A program made the position numbers and the translations under genes. The notes below the pieces were generated by a model, which did not search any database, was not told the origin of the DNA, and saw nothing but the letters and a program-made list of their open reading frames with translations. From Tieghemiomyces parasiticus (Eukaryota > Kickxellomycota > Dimargaritomycetes > Dimargaritales > Dimargaritaceae): a DNA stretch of 31,478 bases. This document shows, piece by piece, positions 1 through 11,581 of the stretch (positions are counted from its first letter, which is position 1; the number at the start of each line of letters is the position of its first letter). Where the stretch lies: assembly GCA_027575765.1 (NCBI GenBank), contig JANBPT010000543.1, positions 1-31,478 of the forward strand, written 5' to 3'.

Positions 1-1181
1 TTTTCAACCGTCGACGTGTTGCGTAATCATCGAATAAACAACCCTTCTCGTGACCTTTTTATTTCTGATTCTCGAACAGATATGGGTATCTCTTACAGCA
101 TCTCACCCCATGCCATGCCATGCACGGAGGCGCGGGGGTAGACATCTAAGGCCTCTGCCACCTCCACTTGTGTAACCATGTGTGTAATTAAATAAAAAGA
201 AGACAGCAGCATGTGGAGATGGACCAGTTACCTGTTACGCCACCGGCACATGTACCACCATCGTTTTTTTTTGTATATCCCACTGGGGGACTATGGTGTG
301 AATGTCTTACTATACAGGTGATGTACTGGGGGAGCTATGCAGGTGGCGGCAGGGTCTATACAAATTACAGCACAGGCCGGTGGGAGCATGGTCCATACAC
401 CTTTACTCAGAGGAGGAGGGATGTGGCGAGTGTGTGGGAGGGGGGAGTAGGTGGGAGTAGGTGGGAGCACGGCTAGCGAGATTGATACCCTACATGTGGA
501 TTAAACTATCGTGTGTCCACTCCTTCCCACGGGGAGGGGGAACTTGATGGCAATATCGCATCCCCCGAAATGACCATGATGTACGTAGAGGAATGTGAAC
601 CGGACGGTTTGTGTATCCCCCCCCCTCTCATCCCACACATGCCCTATGGGTTGTGACGTATTCGTAACCTTTTTGTATGACGCGACGGGGAGGTGGGGGA
701 TGCTTTTTTCTGCATTTTTTCCTTAACAGATCTAGGAGAGAGAGAGGGCGGTTCAGCCAACTATACAACTTTGAAGGCGTTAATGACTCTTATTCCAACT
801 AAAGTCTCCCGCACACAGCTGCCTTTCCCCTTCCCTCCCCCCGCCACACTTCCTCGCCGAGCTGCGCGGTCGGCTCGGCATCCATATGTATCGCAGACGT
901 TTGGGTTGAGCCAGCAGCTATGGGTAAGAAAGCCCGCGTTGATAATGGCTCCTTCTCTCCCCTCCTCCCATCATGGAAAATCCCCATGGTCAAGTAATAC
1001 CTTCGCCCTACGTGGTTGACTTACTATATTAAAATCGGTCTCCGCTTCGATTGTGGATGTTAAATCGATGTAATAATAAAAATAAAAACAATAACGGTAC
1101 CCGGGAGATAATTGGGCCCGCATGGCCTGCGAATTACCTAGTAAAGTACATCACAACTGATTAAACTACATAACGCTACCC
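1..1181. other. Intergenic region without a supported gene
   Basis: I see no convincing gene here. Short open frames exist on both strands, but they lack recognisable domains, good codon bias or clear splice partners. At about 420-475 there are imperfect GTGGGAG/AGTAGGTGGG tandem units. Near 1070-1095 there is an A-rich tract. The right end is the 3' side of the thiol-reductase gene on the minus strand. Confidence 0.5.
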
Positions 1182-2887
1182 TTATGGTTTCTTGCACGCG
1201 GCGGGGTACTGTTCTGGGTCGCCACGGTAGGCATCGCAGATGGTTCGGACAAAGTCGTCCTCGGCGTGGCCACCTGGACATGTCTGCCAGCTCCCGGATT
1301 CGTAGATGCAGCGGAGCTTCTGGTCTACATAGACGGTGCAGCTTTGACTGCCAAAAGCGGGGGAGGGGGTCGATGGTGTCGTGAATGGTATATATATATA
1401 TATAAGAAAAATTACGATAAGGGTGTTAGCGTTAGACACCGAAAAGTAAGGCGATGAAGCCGGTGGCTGCGATCCGCTTCTTCACGTAGAAACCTGAAAG
1501 AAAATGAAAAAAAGATGCAAGAGAGAACAACAAAGGAAAAAGGCTTACCTAACTTCGCTCTCTTGGGAAAAGTGGATCGATCGACGCAACAGGTCGTCGC
1601 CGTCGTGCTTGACGCAGTCGGTCAGCTCGGGCATGTAGCCCATGCCGAGTGACTTGGCGCACGAAGCCGCCAGGCGCTCCGTGCCGATCCGCCGGACGGC
1701 GTGGTTCTGGCAGTAGATAAAGTCATAGGCCTTATCGGCACCGTAGCGGTCCGCCACACACAGCTGCTGGACATTTCCCTTGCACTGAAGAGGGGAGGGG
1801 ACCGGGTGGGGGAGGGCGTAGGTTGATGTATAGACGGTACACGTAGTGCATTGGTATACACGTAACGTTGGTATACATTACAAATTAGTAAGCAAGCCGG
1901 AACCAAGAGCACATCACACTTTCCGAACGGGTTCGTGGTGACCTTCCGAAAGTACGTACCTCGTCGGGACCATGCATGCAACGCACTGGCGATGCTGGGT
2001 CGTCGGGGGACTCAAACCTGGCGATATAGTGAAAGCGGGTCCGCGCAATCGGTCTCAGCGTCTCGACTAACCAGGGGGGCAATGAAGAAGGATAGGGCCG
2101 GTGGGAGACAAAGGACGCACTCGCGTAAAGGGACAACGTATTAGTAATGTGGCGTTATCATTGCAGCCTATCGCATGATCATCAGGGCGGAGAAGGCCAG
2201 GCATGGTGTCGTCTAAGGAACCCTCTCCCCTCCCCCACACCTCACAAGTTGGTCGTCAACAGGGTGGAGGTACTACTTACGGACGCGGTGGAGGTAGTTC
2301 TCGCAGAAGATGGCGTCTGGCATAAGCGAGGGAAAAAAAGATCAAGGGCGTGGGGACGAGGGGAGAAGGTTAGCGTCGTACACACGTGGGCTACGAGCAG
2401 CATGAGGATGGCGTCATGTCCATGACACCGACACCGACACCGAGCAGCATCGCAGAGATAACTCCGGCCTCCCCGCTTCAGCACCGCAATGGTGTTCCCT
2501 CGTCGGGAATGCGTACTCACCTGGACACTTGGACATGACGAAAAAGTCCACAGCAACCGTAGTGTTATCGCCACCACTGCCCTGGAGTCCCGCACTGTAC
2601 GCTTCCTTCTGGGATAGCAGCCGCAGGCGGGTATCATTCAAATGTGCCGGCGGTGGGGTGCCTCGGGGCCGGTCGACAAAGCTACTCCAAAAGGACGTCC
2701 TGTCGTGGCGATCGTCCTTGCCTAGACGACGGCGTGCAGCGTCCCATCGGTCGCGGTCCTGGTTCACGCTGAGAATGAGGTAAGTGAGGCAGAAGACGAG
2801 ACAGGCTCCCGTAATGAGCTGCTTGGTCGTCGGTCGCCACCGGTGGGCCACCTCGCCTGTGGCTGTGAGGAGCGACTTGTACGACAT
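1182..2887 (-). CDS. GILT-family thiol reductase, type II membrane-anchored, five exons
   Basis: Probable member of the GILT (gamma-interferon-inducible lysosomal thiol reductase) family, which reduces disulfides in acidic or secretory compartments. Exons on the minus strand are 2887-2521, 2316-2281, 2066-1960, 1784-1549 and 1347-1182; all phases match and give 303 residues. A hydrophobic segment at residues 23-41 suggests a type II membrane anchor. The active-site region is FFVMSKCPDAIFCEN (C121, C127), the MSKCPDA form I know from fungal GILTs, not the animal CxxC. It is followed by the HGPDECKGNVQQLC signature, paired cysteines and a C-terminal segment with SCTVYVDQK and ICDAY. All introns have GT donors and AG acceptors. 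Start chosen at the first ATG of the exon encoding the membrane anchor. The family assignment is strong; substrate and compartment are inferred. Confidence 0.88.
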
Positions 2888-4291
2888 GGCTGGAGAAGAA
2901 GCGGAAATGCGCGGGACTGGTAAATGGTTGCCGGCGTTTGCGTTTGGGAATGGAGAGGCGTGTGTATTAGAAGTTGGAAGAGTGTGCGCGATGGACGAAA
3001 TAAGGGATAAGAAGGTTGAGACGACGGGATAGGCAGCCGTAGGTTAAGGTAGACGAGGTTAAGGTGTGAGCAAGGGTGTAGAGACGGTTAGGGCAGATAT
3101 ATCTATCCGAGAGGAGGGTGCAGCCAGGCGGGCTCATTTATATACTTCTGGCTAGCGGCAACGGGGGAGGGAGGGTTAGAAGGGGGGCGTGGGGAAGGAA
3201 ACGGTGAGATGAAGTGCGTGAGGAGAGGAAGGCTGAGTGCCCTATTCAACTCTCACATCTCGCCCACCCAAGTGCACAGTTACTAAGTATCTCCATCGCT
3301 CTTCAATACTTGCCCCCTACCTCTTGGATATCCCGCCGCGCCTCGCCCCCCCCCACGGCAACGAGCCGAAAGACGCACAGAAAACGGGTGTGGTGGCGGA
3401 CACCCAAGAGAGCCTTATGGGCGCCAGCGCAAAGCTATCTATCCTCCAACCATCTATTCCCTTTGGACGGAATGGGCGATATGTAGTGACCCGAAGGTAT
3501 TTCGTTTGGACCTGATTGGCCCTGGAACCTAGCCCACTTTCTCCCCATACATGCCATCGGCGTTGAGGGCGTACCAGTCAGTAGCTTTCGGAAAAGTTGG
3601 CGTAGTTACTGGAGTATGCGGAGGAGGAGAGGAAAGCATGCCCAGCGGTGACGGCGAGGTCGGTGGGCGGGGCGGGGAAGAGTGAAGCGCCAACTTGATG
3701 AGCTGTGTAGGTGTACTGAGGTCAATTGCCCAATGCCAACTCCGAGAGAAAGTGACGCAGCGTGGCGTGCTGATGAAAATGACAATCAAACCGCCCATTT
3801 TACTTCCTTCGAAAACTTGTTGAATTCTAGACTGGTGTCCAGGGTAGATCCTGTAGTTGCAGCCACTACCTTGCCCTGAAATATCGCTCCCAGCTTGGCG
3901 CCTTCATCTTTTGGTTTGGCGTAGCTCCCCTCCTTGGCGCTTACAAACACAGCTGTCGCCCAGGCTTCATATGTATCCCCGGACGCTTCACGCCATCGCA
4001 CTGTCTATTCCTGACCAAATCAGTGGAGCGGGGGGGGGAAGAAGGAATGTGAGGTATGGGCTCGTATAGGGGGATCGATGAAACGGAGACTGTGGTTGCC
4101 ATGTGCTCTCCCACACCCTTAGATGACTTCTACTAGACTTCGAAGCACCGCAGCTACGGTATCAAATTAAGGGTATGTGGAAACGGCATATTTATATCAC
4201 TCGGCGATAAGGCCAACGAAGTATCCCTGCACAGACTCCACAACGTAGGTTTTTACAGTCTCAGCACGGGACCGAGCAATGCCCTCCGATT
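2888..4291. other. Intergenic region between GILT-like and GST genes; no firm gene
   Basis: The left 350 bases are the likely promoter of the minus-strand GILT-family gene. On the minus strand, 4001-3786 is open for 71 codons with fair codon usage (it includes DTYEAWATAVF and KLGAIFQGK). It starts with GTG, has an in-frame TAG just upstream and no recognisable domain. On the plus strand, two overlapping frames between 3214 and 3515 are open, but neither looks like a known protein. A small unrecognised gene cannot be excluded. Confidence 0.35.
3137..3144 (-). promoter_or_regulatory. TATA-like box upstream of the GILT-family gene
   Basis: The minus strand reads TATATAAA about 250 bases upstream of the ATG at 2887, within a leader that is C/T-rich on the minus strand. 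The distance is long but acceptable if the 5' leader is long. It is a motif match only. Confidence 0.3.
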
Positions 4292-5122
4292 TTAACTGCG
4301 ATGTCGCTGTTCCGCAGGGCAGTCCTCTTGGTTAATCCACAGCGCGTCGCGGAACGCATCCAATTCCAGGAGCCGCCCATACACCCCCGCCAAGATGGGG
4401 TATTCCTTCATATCCACCTCGTACCGAAGGGCGTTCCACATTTGGCCGTACACGCAGATATCCGCGAAGGTGACCTGGTCGCCGACACAGTACCGGCCCG
4501 CCGATTTCTGGAGAATCGCTTCAACAGCGCGGAATCCGTTATCCACCACCCAGCGACCCCAGGGCTTGCGACCATCCGCAGGGAGTCGGCGCAGTACACC
4601 GAGGTTCTGGACGGGCTGAACGTCGGCAGCGATAATATCTGAGATGGAGCGCACGACAGCTCGGCGGGCCGGGTCCGACCGCGGCGGGAGTAGAGCTGGC
4701 TCCGGACGGGTCTCCTCAAGATATTCCAGGATGGCCATGGACTGGGTAAGTTGTAAACCGTCGATAATCAGGACCGGGACTTTACCGTTCGGATTTAGTT
4801 TGAGGTGCTCTTCGGAGTTTTGCTCCTCCGTAAGGAGGTTGACGAACCGGGGCTCGTACGGGATACCCTTGAGGTTGAGAGCCGCACGAATACGGCCCGA
4901 GCAGCTCGAGCGGAAGTAGGTGTAGAGGATGGGTTTGGGGGTGTCGACCTGCTCGTGTTGGGTGCGCAGAGTGGCCGTGGGGAGAATAGTTAGGTAGCTA
5001 GGCGCGGGCCAGTAAAGAACTACCGGTAGGAGGGGGGAGATACCCCTCGTCCAGCACCTAGCAGCCACACGATAGGTGGGTTAGGTTGGGCGTCGGGAAG
5101 GAATAGTTACCTGTTCAGTCAT
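4292..5122 (-). CDS. Maleylacetoacetate isomerase / zeta-class glutathione S-transferase
   Basis: Likely a GSTZ-type enzyme that isomerises maleylacetoacetate to fumarylacetoacetate with glutathione in tyrosine/phenylalanine breakdown. Exon 1 is 5122-5111 (MTEQ) and exon 2 is 4948-4292, separated by a 162-base intron with a GTAACT donor and a GAGCAG acceptor; phase 0 gives 222 residues, the usual family size. The N-terminal thioredoxin fold (about 10-86) carries YFRSSCSGRIRAAL, the SSCSxRxR glutathione-binding signature of the zeta class. It is followed by NPNGKVPVLIIDG and LTQSMAILEYLEE, the cis-Pro and G-site segments. The helical C-terminal domain includes GDQVTFADICVYGQ. The frame is open further upstream (to 5068), but that extension reads through the intron and lacks family similarity. 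Assignment to GSTZ over other GSTs rests on the SSCS motif. Confidence 0.9.
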
Positions 5123-7841
5123 AGTGAGGAGCGGCGGGTGGAGATGAGGGAAATGCGTGGTCAAGACTAAAACGAAGATGCGGAGGGTAAAAAGTCGATA
5201 GTATCACCCAGAAGTTTGGGAGTGCGGAGTTGAAGGCGAGTTGTTAAAGTAGGACCACGTTTATCTCGAACAAGAGGGTGAAGAAGTAACCCAGTTGAGA
5301 ACTGCTTACGAAATACTCAGGCCATATCCTCCCCCATCTCTCGCACGGGGGAAAAACGTCAGTCACATACACATGCATTCCTCCCTCCCTCCCACGCTTC
5401 ATTTCCCCATCGGGTTTCAGTGGGTGAGATAACATTTGATTCCCAGCGAAATACAGTTGGTGACTGCTCGTTTAAGGAAAGGGGGCGCTTCCTAATTATA
5501 ATCACATGGCGGAAGATACAACCGAGATTTGTAAATACTACCTCTCGTCACGACCCTCTCTGGAGCGCAATAGGGCCCATCCGACTTCCGTAAACAGTCA
5601 GTTTTCGGCTCGACATAGCTTACATCCTGGCTCCCCTTCAACTTGTTGTCGCCGAACCACGAGAGTTGTGTATATACACTTAAACAACAACCAAACAAGC
5701 TTTATCTGTGTCCTCCCTTACTTTTCTATTGGCACGTAGCCCTGTGGTAGCCAAGAAGCACCTCGCAGCAGCTACTCAGTTCACCCTTCACACTAAACCC
5801 ACCACCACTGGCGTTCCTGCCTAGTCGGTCTGGCGGCAAGCAACTATCTTCACCGCCACTATCGCCAAACCCTACAGCAAATCCTTAACATTTTCCTTAC
5901 CATCATCGTACCTTGCATCAGACCACACTCTCCGCCAGCTAAACCTTGCTATAACCCTACCCCTCTTCATCTTAACGTTTCAGCTTACCTTCTTCCGACT
6001 TGCAACCAAAGGCGAACACCATCCACCTCCCCACCTTGCACGACGCTACCCATGGCCCATGTCTAAGCCCCACGGGCCATATTAGCCGGTGAGAGGACAA
6101 CTTGATAAACGTATCGTTATCTTCCTATACTTTATGATCATACCGATCACCTCACGGTTTCCTACTTACCTCAACAATGACTACATAATTATTATCAAAG
6201 TTACTGCGTACCAATTTTGTAACATGATGAAATACCCTGCCGAGATGCTCCACTCCTGGTTAGATATTTACCCAAAGTCATAAACCACCCCTGTCGTAAT
6301 TACGGGCCCAGTTCTCAACAATTACTGCCTGCCGTACCCGAAACTACACATATTAACAAGGTCACGTACCAGTGGTTCATGTATCTTAAAGTAACCTCCA
6401 TGTACTACTTGCTTCGCATCTTAGCCGCCTATTGTTCTCGTCTGCACTACTCATTGGATTGGCCTTTACTTCGTATCCTCCCTCATCTATAACCCATGGC
6501 CGCTCCACCACCAATTCAATGATTCTTTACTCGCACCCTGCGGCCATTATGACCTGTTGAGCCTGGCTACCCCCTTACTAAACCACTGTCTACAAATGGC
6601 TAGTCCCCATTTCGTACGAATCACTGCTCTCTTGAAGCCGAGCCATGATTTGGGTGCTCATCAGATAACATTGGCAACCTTTATGGGGTCATAGTTATGA
6701 GATTGTCAGAGTAAGACCCTCGGCTGACCGCTGAATTACTGGCTCATGTTTTCCACACTTCCCCTAATACTATGCACCATATCCTGCACAGGGACTTGGG
6801 GGCTATGCAGCTACCTCGATCGTCGGAACCTGCACAACTTTACTGACAATCTATGTCCCCAGCGGTAACGTTATGCCACCAATTTCCCAGAGATATTTGG
6901 CAGGGTCAGGGGGTTACCTGCTGAACTTCATTGCCACAGGCAATAAAAGCTGAGGGTATCATTATGATCCATCTACAGGCTCTAATCGCCGGAAGTGATG
7001 TCCTTAAGGTGACCCTGTCCCAACCCAACCCAGACCTGCCTGGGCTGTGTGATACCCAAGGTTAAACTGACAGTTTATCTTTTACCAGACGTGACCTGTT
7101 GCACCTGAGTGTCAAGACCTCTGCCGACCACTACATAGAGTACGGGTTGGGACTCATTCTCCGTGCTTGGACAAAGGCACGCGGAAGTCTAGACCGTCAG
7201 CCGCCCTCCCCCCACGGCTCTACCACACTAAAGCACCACCACACCGGGTTACAGCCACCTGTGCCTACATAACCGGTTCCAAAATAAAACTACCTTCGTC
7301 CCTTCTCTACAGTCCCGACCTAGCCCCTCCCCTCCCTCCCTGCGGCTTCTAGAGGCTCATAGAATATAATTGGCGGATGTGGGGTAGGTTCGTCACATTG
7401 GAGCCCGCCGTGGATGCCTGACAAGCTCCAGCCTAGTCATTTGACACTGCTTTGCCAGCTACATAGGAAGAGCTCTCCGTATGGTACAATAAAATAAGCA
7501 ATTGTTATAAATAAACATCATTTTATTTTTGAGAAGCTGCAAATTATAGTGAGTATTTATAGTATGCATACGGGGGCATAGAAGGTTGATTCTAATTAAC
7601 GGCCGAGTGAATAGGTGTTCCTTAACAGGCGAAGTAGGTGTAGTATGATGGTAATCGCGAGGTGAGCTGCTGGAGAAGGGCAGGTCAAAAAGAAGGCGAG
7701 TATAGCATAGATAGAATACAAGGAGTGTTATACTGACGGTCCGCCGGCCCGTCCGGTAATGCCTCGCCAGACTCAAGCGGAGGTACCTTTGCTTGGCACC
7801 GCAGAAAGGTGACGTGCCATCAGTGCGAAGCTCGCCTGAGC
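5123..7841 (+). other. Long gap with coding-like fragments, gene not resolved
   Basis: No complete gene could be built. About 5700-6030 is strongly C/T-rich on the plus strand, like the leaders of the plus-strand genes here, so a plus-strand gene starting near 6050 is possible. Coding-like stretches follow. About 6225-6490 is open for some 85 codons without an early ATG (it includes VTYQWFMYLK). A putative exon at about 6663-6711 (NIGNLYGVIVMRLS) ends at GTAAGA and joins in phase to 6792-6846 (EDLGAMQLPRSSEPAQ), which ends in TGA. About 7066-7270 contains RDLLHLSVKTSADHYIEYG. None matches a family I know. These may be exons of an unresolved gene, a decayed gene, or chance. Confidence 0.2.
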
Positions 7842-9136
7842 TTAGCAGCCCTCCCAGCGTACCGGCACGCTGGGCCCCGAGTTGTCTGATATTTCGGCGT
7901 AAGCTGAAGGGCTGAGGGCTAGGGAACCGTACGTGCAGCCCTGGCATTGGTCGACTACCTTGGCCTGGATGGTACCAGCTGGCCCAAACACGCGCACACA
8001 TTTGCCGCAGACGGGGCTCTGCGTAAGGTTACTGTAAATACCATACTGGCCGGGATTCTGGAGGAGTGTAGTGCAGAGAGGAAACATGGGTTGGATGTAA
8101 GCCACGAATTAGTACCGGTCGTGTATGGCCCAGTCTAGTGCCATTAAAGGCATATATTCGTATTTGCTATGACGGAAGTCGGGGTATATCCACTTACGAT
8201 GGCGGCGTAGTACACGTCGGACTTGTCGTGCGCCCTACATGTATTATTGTTTCGGCTTAGAATGCTGGCCTGCCCTGATCCATCCAGGTAGAGCCCGCCA
8301 TCGCCAACGCCGAGACAGGCGGCGCCACAGGGCTGGCCATTCTTAGTTAGAGCGAGGTAGAGCAGGAGAGCCACGACGACCAGCAGAATGATGGCGATGA
8401 TGGTAGTAATGATCCAGCATTGGCCGTTGAGTAACCGATGCAGGAGCCCTGGGGTATGAAAGGCGTCGTTGTCGATTTTGTGGTACCCAGACGGCGGGTA
8501 GGACCCAGGGGGCACCCCCATGGGCATAGGAGCCATGAACCGTCGGAATCGGTTCATAAGTGTGGGTAGTGGTGAAGTGGCACCCGGTCGACTAAATCCG
8601 GCAGGGGGTATCATCATTGGCTCCGAAACCCGACCCGGCGCATCGGGCATCATGATGCGGCCGTCAATATTACCGTCTCCCGGGAATTGAGGGACATCCC
8701 CAGGGTGGCTCAGGAGCTCTTCGAGTGGTGCGTGCTCGGGGAGGTTGAGTCGGCTGTACATCCCCGGGGCGCCCTCCCCGTCAAAGCCTTGCGGCGGTGG
8801 GGGTTGGTAGATAGCCGAGGCCTGGATTTCGGGCGGAGGTACGTTAATTGGCGTGGGTGCGAAGCTGCCCATCGGAGGTGCCATGGACTCGTGCGACATA
8901 ATCGCCCCTGGTGGCGGCGGCGGCACAAGCGGCGGGCCCTGGTTGGGCCCACCCATAGGCATCTGGCTGCCCATGTGCGAACCCGGGTGAAAGTTAGCCT
9001 GTGACCCGCCCGGCATCATCATGCTGCGATTGTCTCCACCCATAGGTTGCGGGAATGGACTGGGCCGTCGTGAGGGGTCGCTTCCGTCTGGGAAATTGGC
9101 CTGTGACCTGCTGAATTGAGGTTCCGGGAACTGCAT
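7842..9136 (-). CDS. Membrane-anchored double-psi beta-barrel (expansin/barwin-like) protein
   Basis: Predicted cell-surface protein. Exon 1 is 9136-8198 and exon 2 is 8057-7842, with a 140-base intron (GTAAGT donor, TACTAAT-like branch site, CTCCAG acceptor); phase 0 gives 384 residues. Residues 1-235 are rich in Pro, Gly and Met with PPPPPG-type runs and look disordered. A single transmembrane helix follows at about 240-263 (WIITTIIAIILLVVVALLL). The C-terminal domain carries YYAAINPGQYG, CGKCVRVFG, KVVDQCQGC, LALSPSAYAEIS and a final VPVRW. These are the landmarks of the RlpA-like/expansin double-psi barrel, which binds or loosens cell-wall polysaccharide. A positive-outside C-terminus (type II) is inferred. 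The frame is open 11 codons further to a GTG at 9169, so the first ATG was taken; an upstream exon cannot be excluded. Confidence 0.82.
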
Positions 9137-9991
9137 GTCTAATTGTAAGGGTCCCACGTGGCGGGGCACAGGGTTCTGGCGAGGAAGGCGGCGGAAGGCT
9201 AGGTACGAGGGGAATCGGCGGAGGCTGAGCGGACCTTAATGTGGCAGGGACGTGGAGAAGGGGGAGGGACGGATTGAGTGCCAAGCAGGATACCGTTGCC
9301 CAGGTTCAAGTAAACACAGCAAGCCAAGTAGAACGGGAGAGACGAGGGCGGGGCAGTAGATAATTGTAACGGTCGGGTTAGAAACGCGACATGCGGCGGA
9401 TTTGTCGGGGTTGGAATAATGATGCCAAGCAGAAGACCGAGATAGGGTTACGGAGGGGAGCAGGGGTGCGAGGCCGGCTGGCCGGGAGATTTCGGCCACT
9501 TTCAGGCGGTGGGGTGTGCGGTGGTAGCACGTCGTGAGGCGCGTCCCAGACGCGTTTCATCAGTAAACAAACGCGCGGATTGGCGGCGGGCCCGATTTAT
9601 GAACACCGCGCGCAGGCGGGGCAATCAGGCGGACAAATCTTGAGTATGGCCAGCAGTCGATGGGGGAATCGTATGAGGGGACAGGGGTGCGAATGTGAGT
9701 GGTGGCAATGCAAGCAGTTCGCCACCACTACCCTGGTAGACCCAGCAGGGGGGCGCCGTAAACACGGGCGACGGGTCTCTGACACGGCGTTCCAATCTCA
9801 CTAGTCGGTCCCCTGACACCCAAAGCGCCAGCTCGGGAAATGGGACGGTGCGGAGGGGTTGAATTTTAAGATTCAGAATGACCACTCCTTCAACCCTGGT
9901 AGTTTAAGAACGTCGCTACTCCTTCGCCTCGACCTCCGGAAGCCCATCTATCCTCGCTCATTCGCCGCCTTTGACTCGGAACCCGACTAAG
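9137..9991. other. Divergent promoter region
   Basis: About 850 bases separate the minus-strand barrel protein from the plus-strand Cdc14-like gene, so this probably holds both promoters. Overlapping open frames on both strands (for example 9580-9804 and 9885-9625) show no domains and are treated as chance. No clear TATA box was seen. Confidence 0.45.
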
Positions 9992-11476
9992 ATGCACCCT
10001 GATACCGCATTCCTAACCGAGCTTCACTCGGGCCTAACCTGTGTAAGTCACAGGCCATACGGTGCTCACGCTTGGCCACACTCTAGCGCACTCAACATGA
10101 TGGGATATTGCGCTGCTTACCATACTCAATTCTACCCTGTATCAACGTCCCTACTGGACACCTCAGCTCGAACCAAGTTCCGGCGGACGGATCAACGCCG
10201 AACTGCGCAGCGTCCTCGGCAGGCTTCACGGGCGAATTGAGGCCGCCAAAGACCTCGGATCCGTTCACCCTGATATCCATTACCCTTGTTTAGGTCAGTT
10301 ATGCGACCCAAGAAGCTGGTACGGATGACTCTGCCTGTTGCTGCACACATTACGTTTTAACCGTTCAACGCAACTCTTTATTCCCCGTCGGTTACTATCC
10401 CGCCTCCTAGACATCTTCGCAGAGTTGTACCGGCTTATTAGGGCCGAGACAGGCACACAGAAAGGTAGGTCAGTTGATGGCAAGTCGGGTTGAGCGACTA
10501 ACGCACACGGACTCATCCACCGTGGCTAAGCGAAGCCACAATACCTCCACCTGCATTGTTATCCACCATGACCCACAGAAACCGACCATCGTTCACGGGA
10601 GACCAACTCTAGTCCTTATGACGGTCTAATTACGATGCTACAGCTAGTTGAAGGCCTGGTCTTGGCCTATCCACCCTTTCGAATCTACCATGCTCACACC
10701 GAGCGCATGAAGGCAGGTCATACACGTCACCCATATATTCCATTGGACTGGTGCATCACTTTACCCTGCCTCGTACTACCGGTCTAGTAGAGCGCACTAA
10801 TTGACCGATACCGCTCGTCTATTCCCCGGCGACCAACTCAATCAGACCTTAGTCTCGTTGCTAGGACTTGCCAACGATAAGGTTACCATACAGACGATTC
10901 AGACCCTGAATAGCATCACCACCGGATTTCCTCCGGCCTTGCGGGTAAGTTGAGCACTTTGGTTTGTCTGAATCCATGGTTAAGAGTTGACTTCAAACTC
11001 GGCAGAATTATGAACTGGTTTACAACCCCGTCTGCCCCCTTCTGCCTCCCCTCCTGACCAGGTTTATGAGGAATCCCGCGGCCTCTTCAGCATCCACCGC
11101 TTACTCACCTCATCCCGCCAGTCGGGTGCCGTCAGGTACGTGTCATACCCGTCCGCCTACATCACGTTAGTGGCCCAGGTTGCCATTCTCCACTGCCGCG
11201 TTGATGCGCCTCCCCCTTAACCCCTTTCCAAACTGCTACCCATCGCTCCATATGATTGCCAAACACAGGATGAAGTGCATCGAGACACTTTGCCTCTACT
11301 TACTACCGGAACCGAAGTGCCATATGACCGACACTGACGGTTTGATTCGTATCACCGGGCGTACGTCAATAGCTGGCCTAAAGTCACGATCGACTGACGA
11401 CAAGTACCACGCGTTAGTGGAGATATTTGGGGCCCGTTACGTCCGGCGGTTGATGCAGTCCCTTGAGACCGAATGA
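9992..11476 (+). CDS. Cdc14-like SIN component (septation initiation), seven exons
   Basis: Probable homologue of fission-yeast Cdc14, the partner of the Sid1 kinase in the septation initiation network; it is not the Cdc14 phosphatase. Exons are 9992-10042, 10167-10293, 10411-10464, 10648-10716, 10853-10944, 11062-11135 and 11269-11476; all phases agree and give 224 residues, close to the fission-yeast protein. The helical core reads GRINAELRSVLGRLHGRIE, IFAELYRLIRAE, EGLVLAYPPFRIYH, IQTIQTLNSITTG, VYEESRGLFSIHRLL and KCIETLCLYLLPE. This resembles the family pattern of a 'G-LLLHP-SR' segment, then 'FE--GL--I--L', then 'KCLEFLY-YL-PE'. The exon 4/5 junction is the least certain: a GC donor after ATGAAG joined to ACCTTAGTC would also keep frame. 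The assignment is by remembered family pattern, not alignment. Confidence 0.62.
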
Positions 11477-11581
11477 ACCGGTGTTTCCGTCTACCTACTA
11501 TTCCCGATGTATTCCCTCATTCACATTTCAAGTAAAGTGTCCGCCTACATAACATAGGACTTGCAAATCTATTAAGTCCCG

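Noticed and set aside
213..476. 87-codon plus-strand open frame in the left flank
   Set aside because: Low-complexity Gly/Arg/Trp-rich product generated by GTGGGAG-type repeats; no domain.
693..1019. 108-codon plus-strand frame and its minus-strand overlap
   Set aside because: Neither strand shows coding bias, a domain or splice partners.
4949..5068. N-terminal extension of the GST as a possible mitochondrial targeting sequence
   Set aside because: The segment has splice-site signals at both ends, and the MTEQ exon gives a normal-length GSTZ; the extension reads like intron.
7459..8001. 180-codon minus-strand frame
   Set aside because: It overlaps the barrel-domain exon in another frame and starts within it; the barrel frame has clear family motifs.
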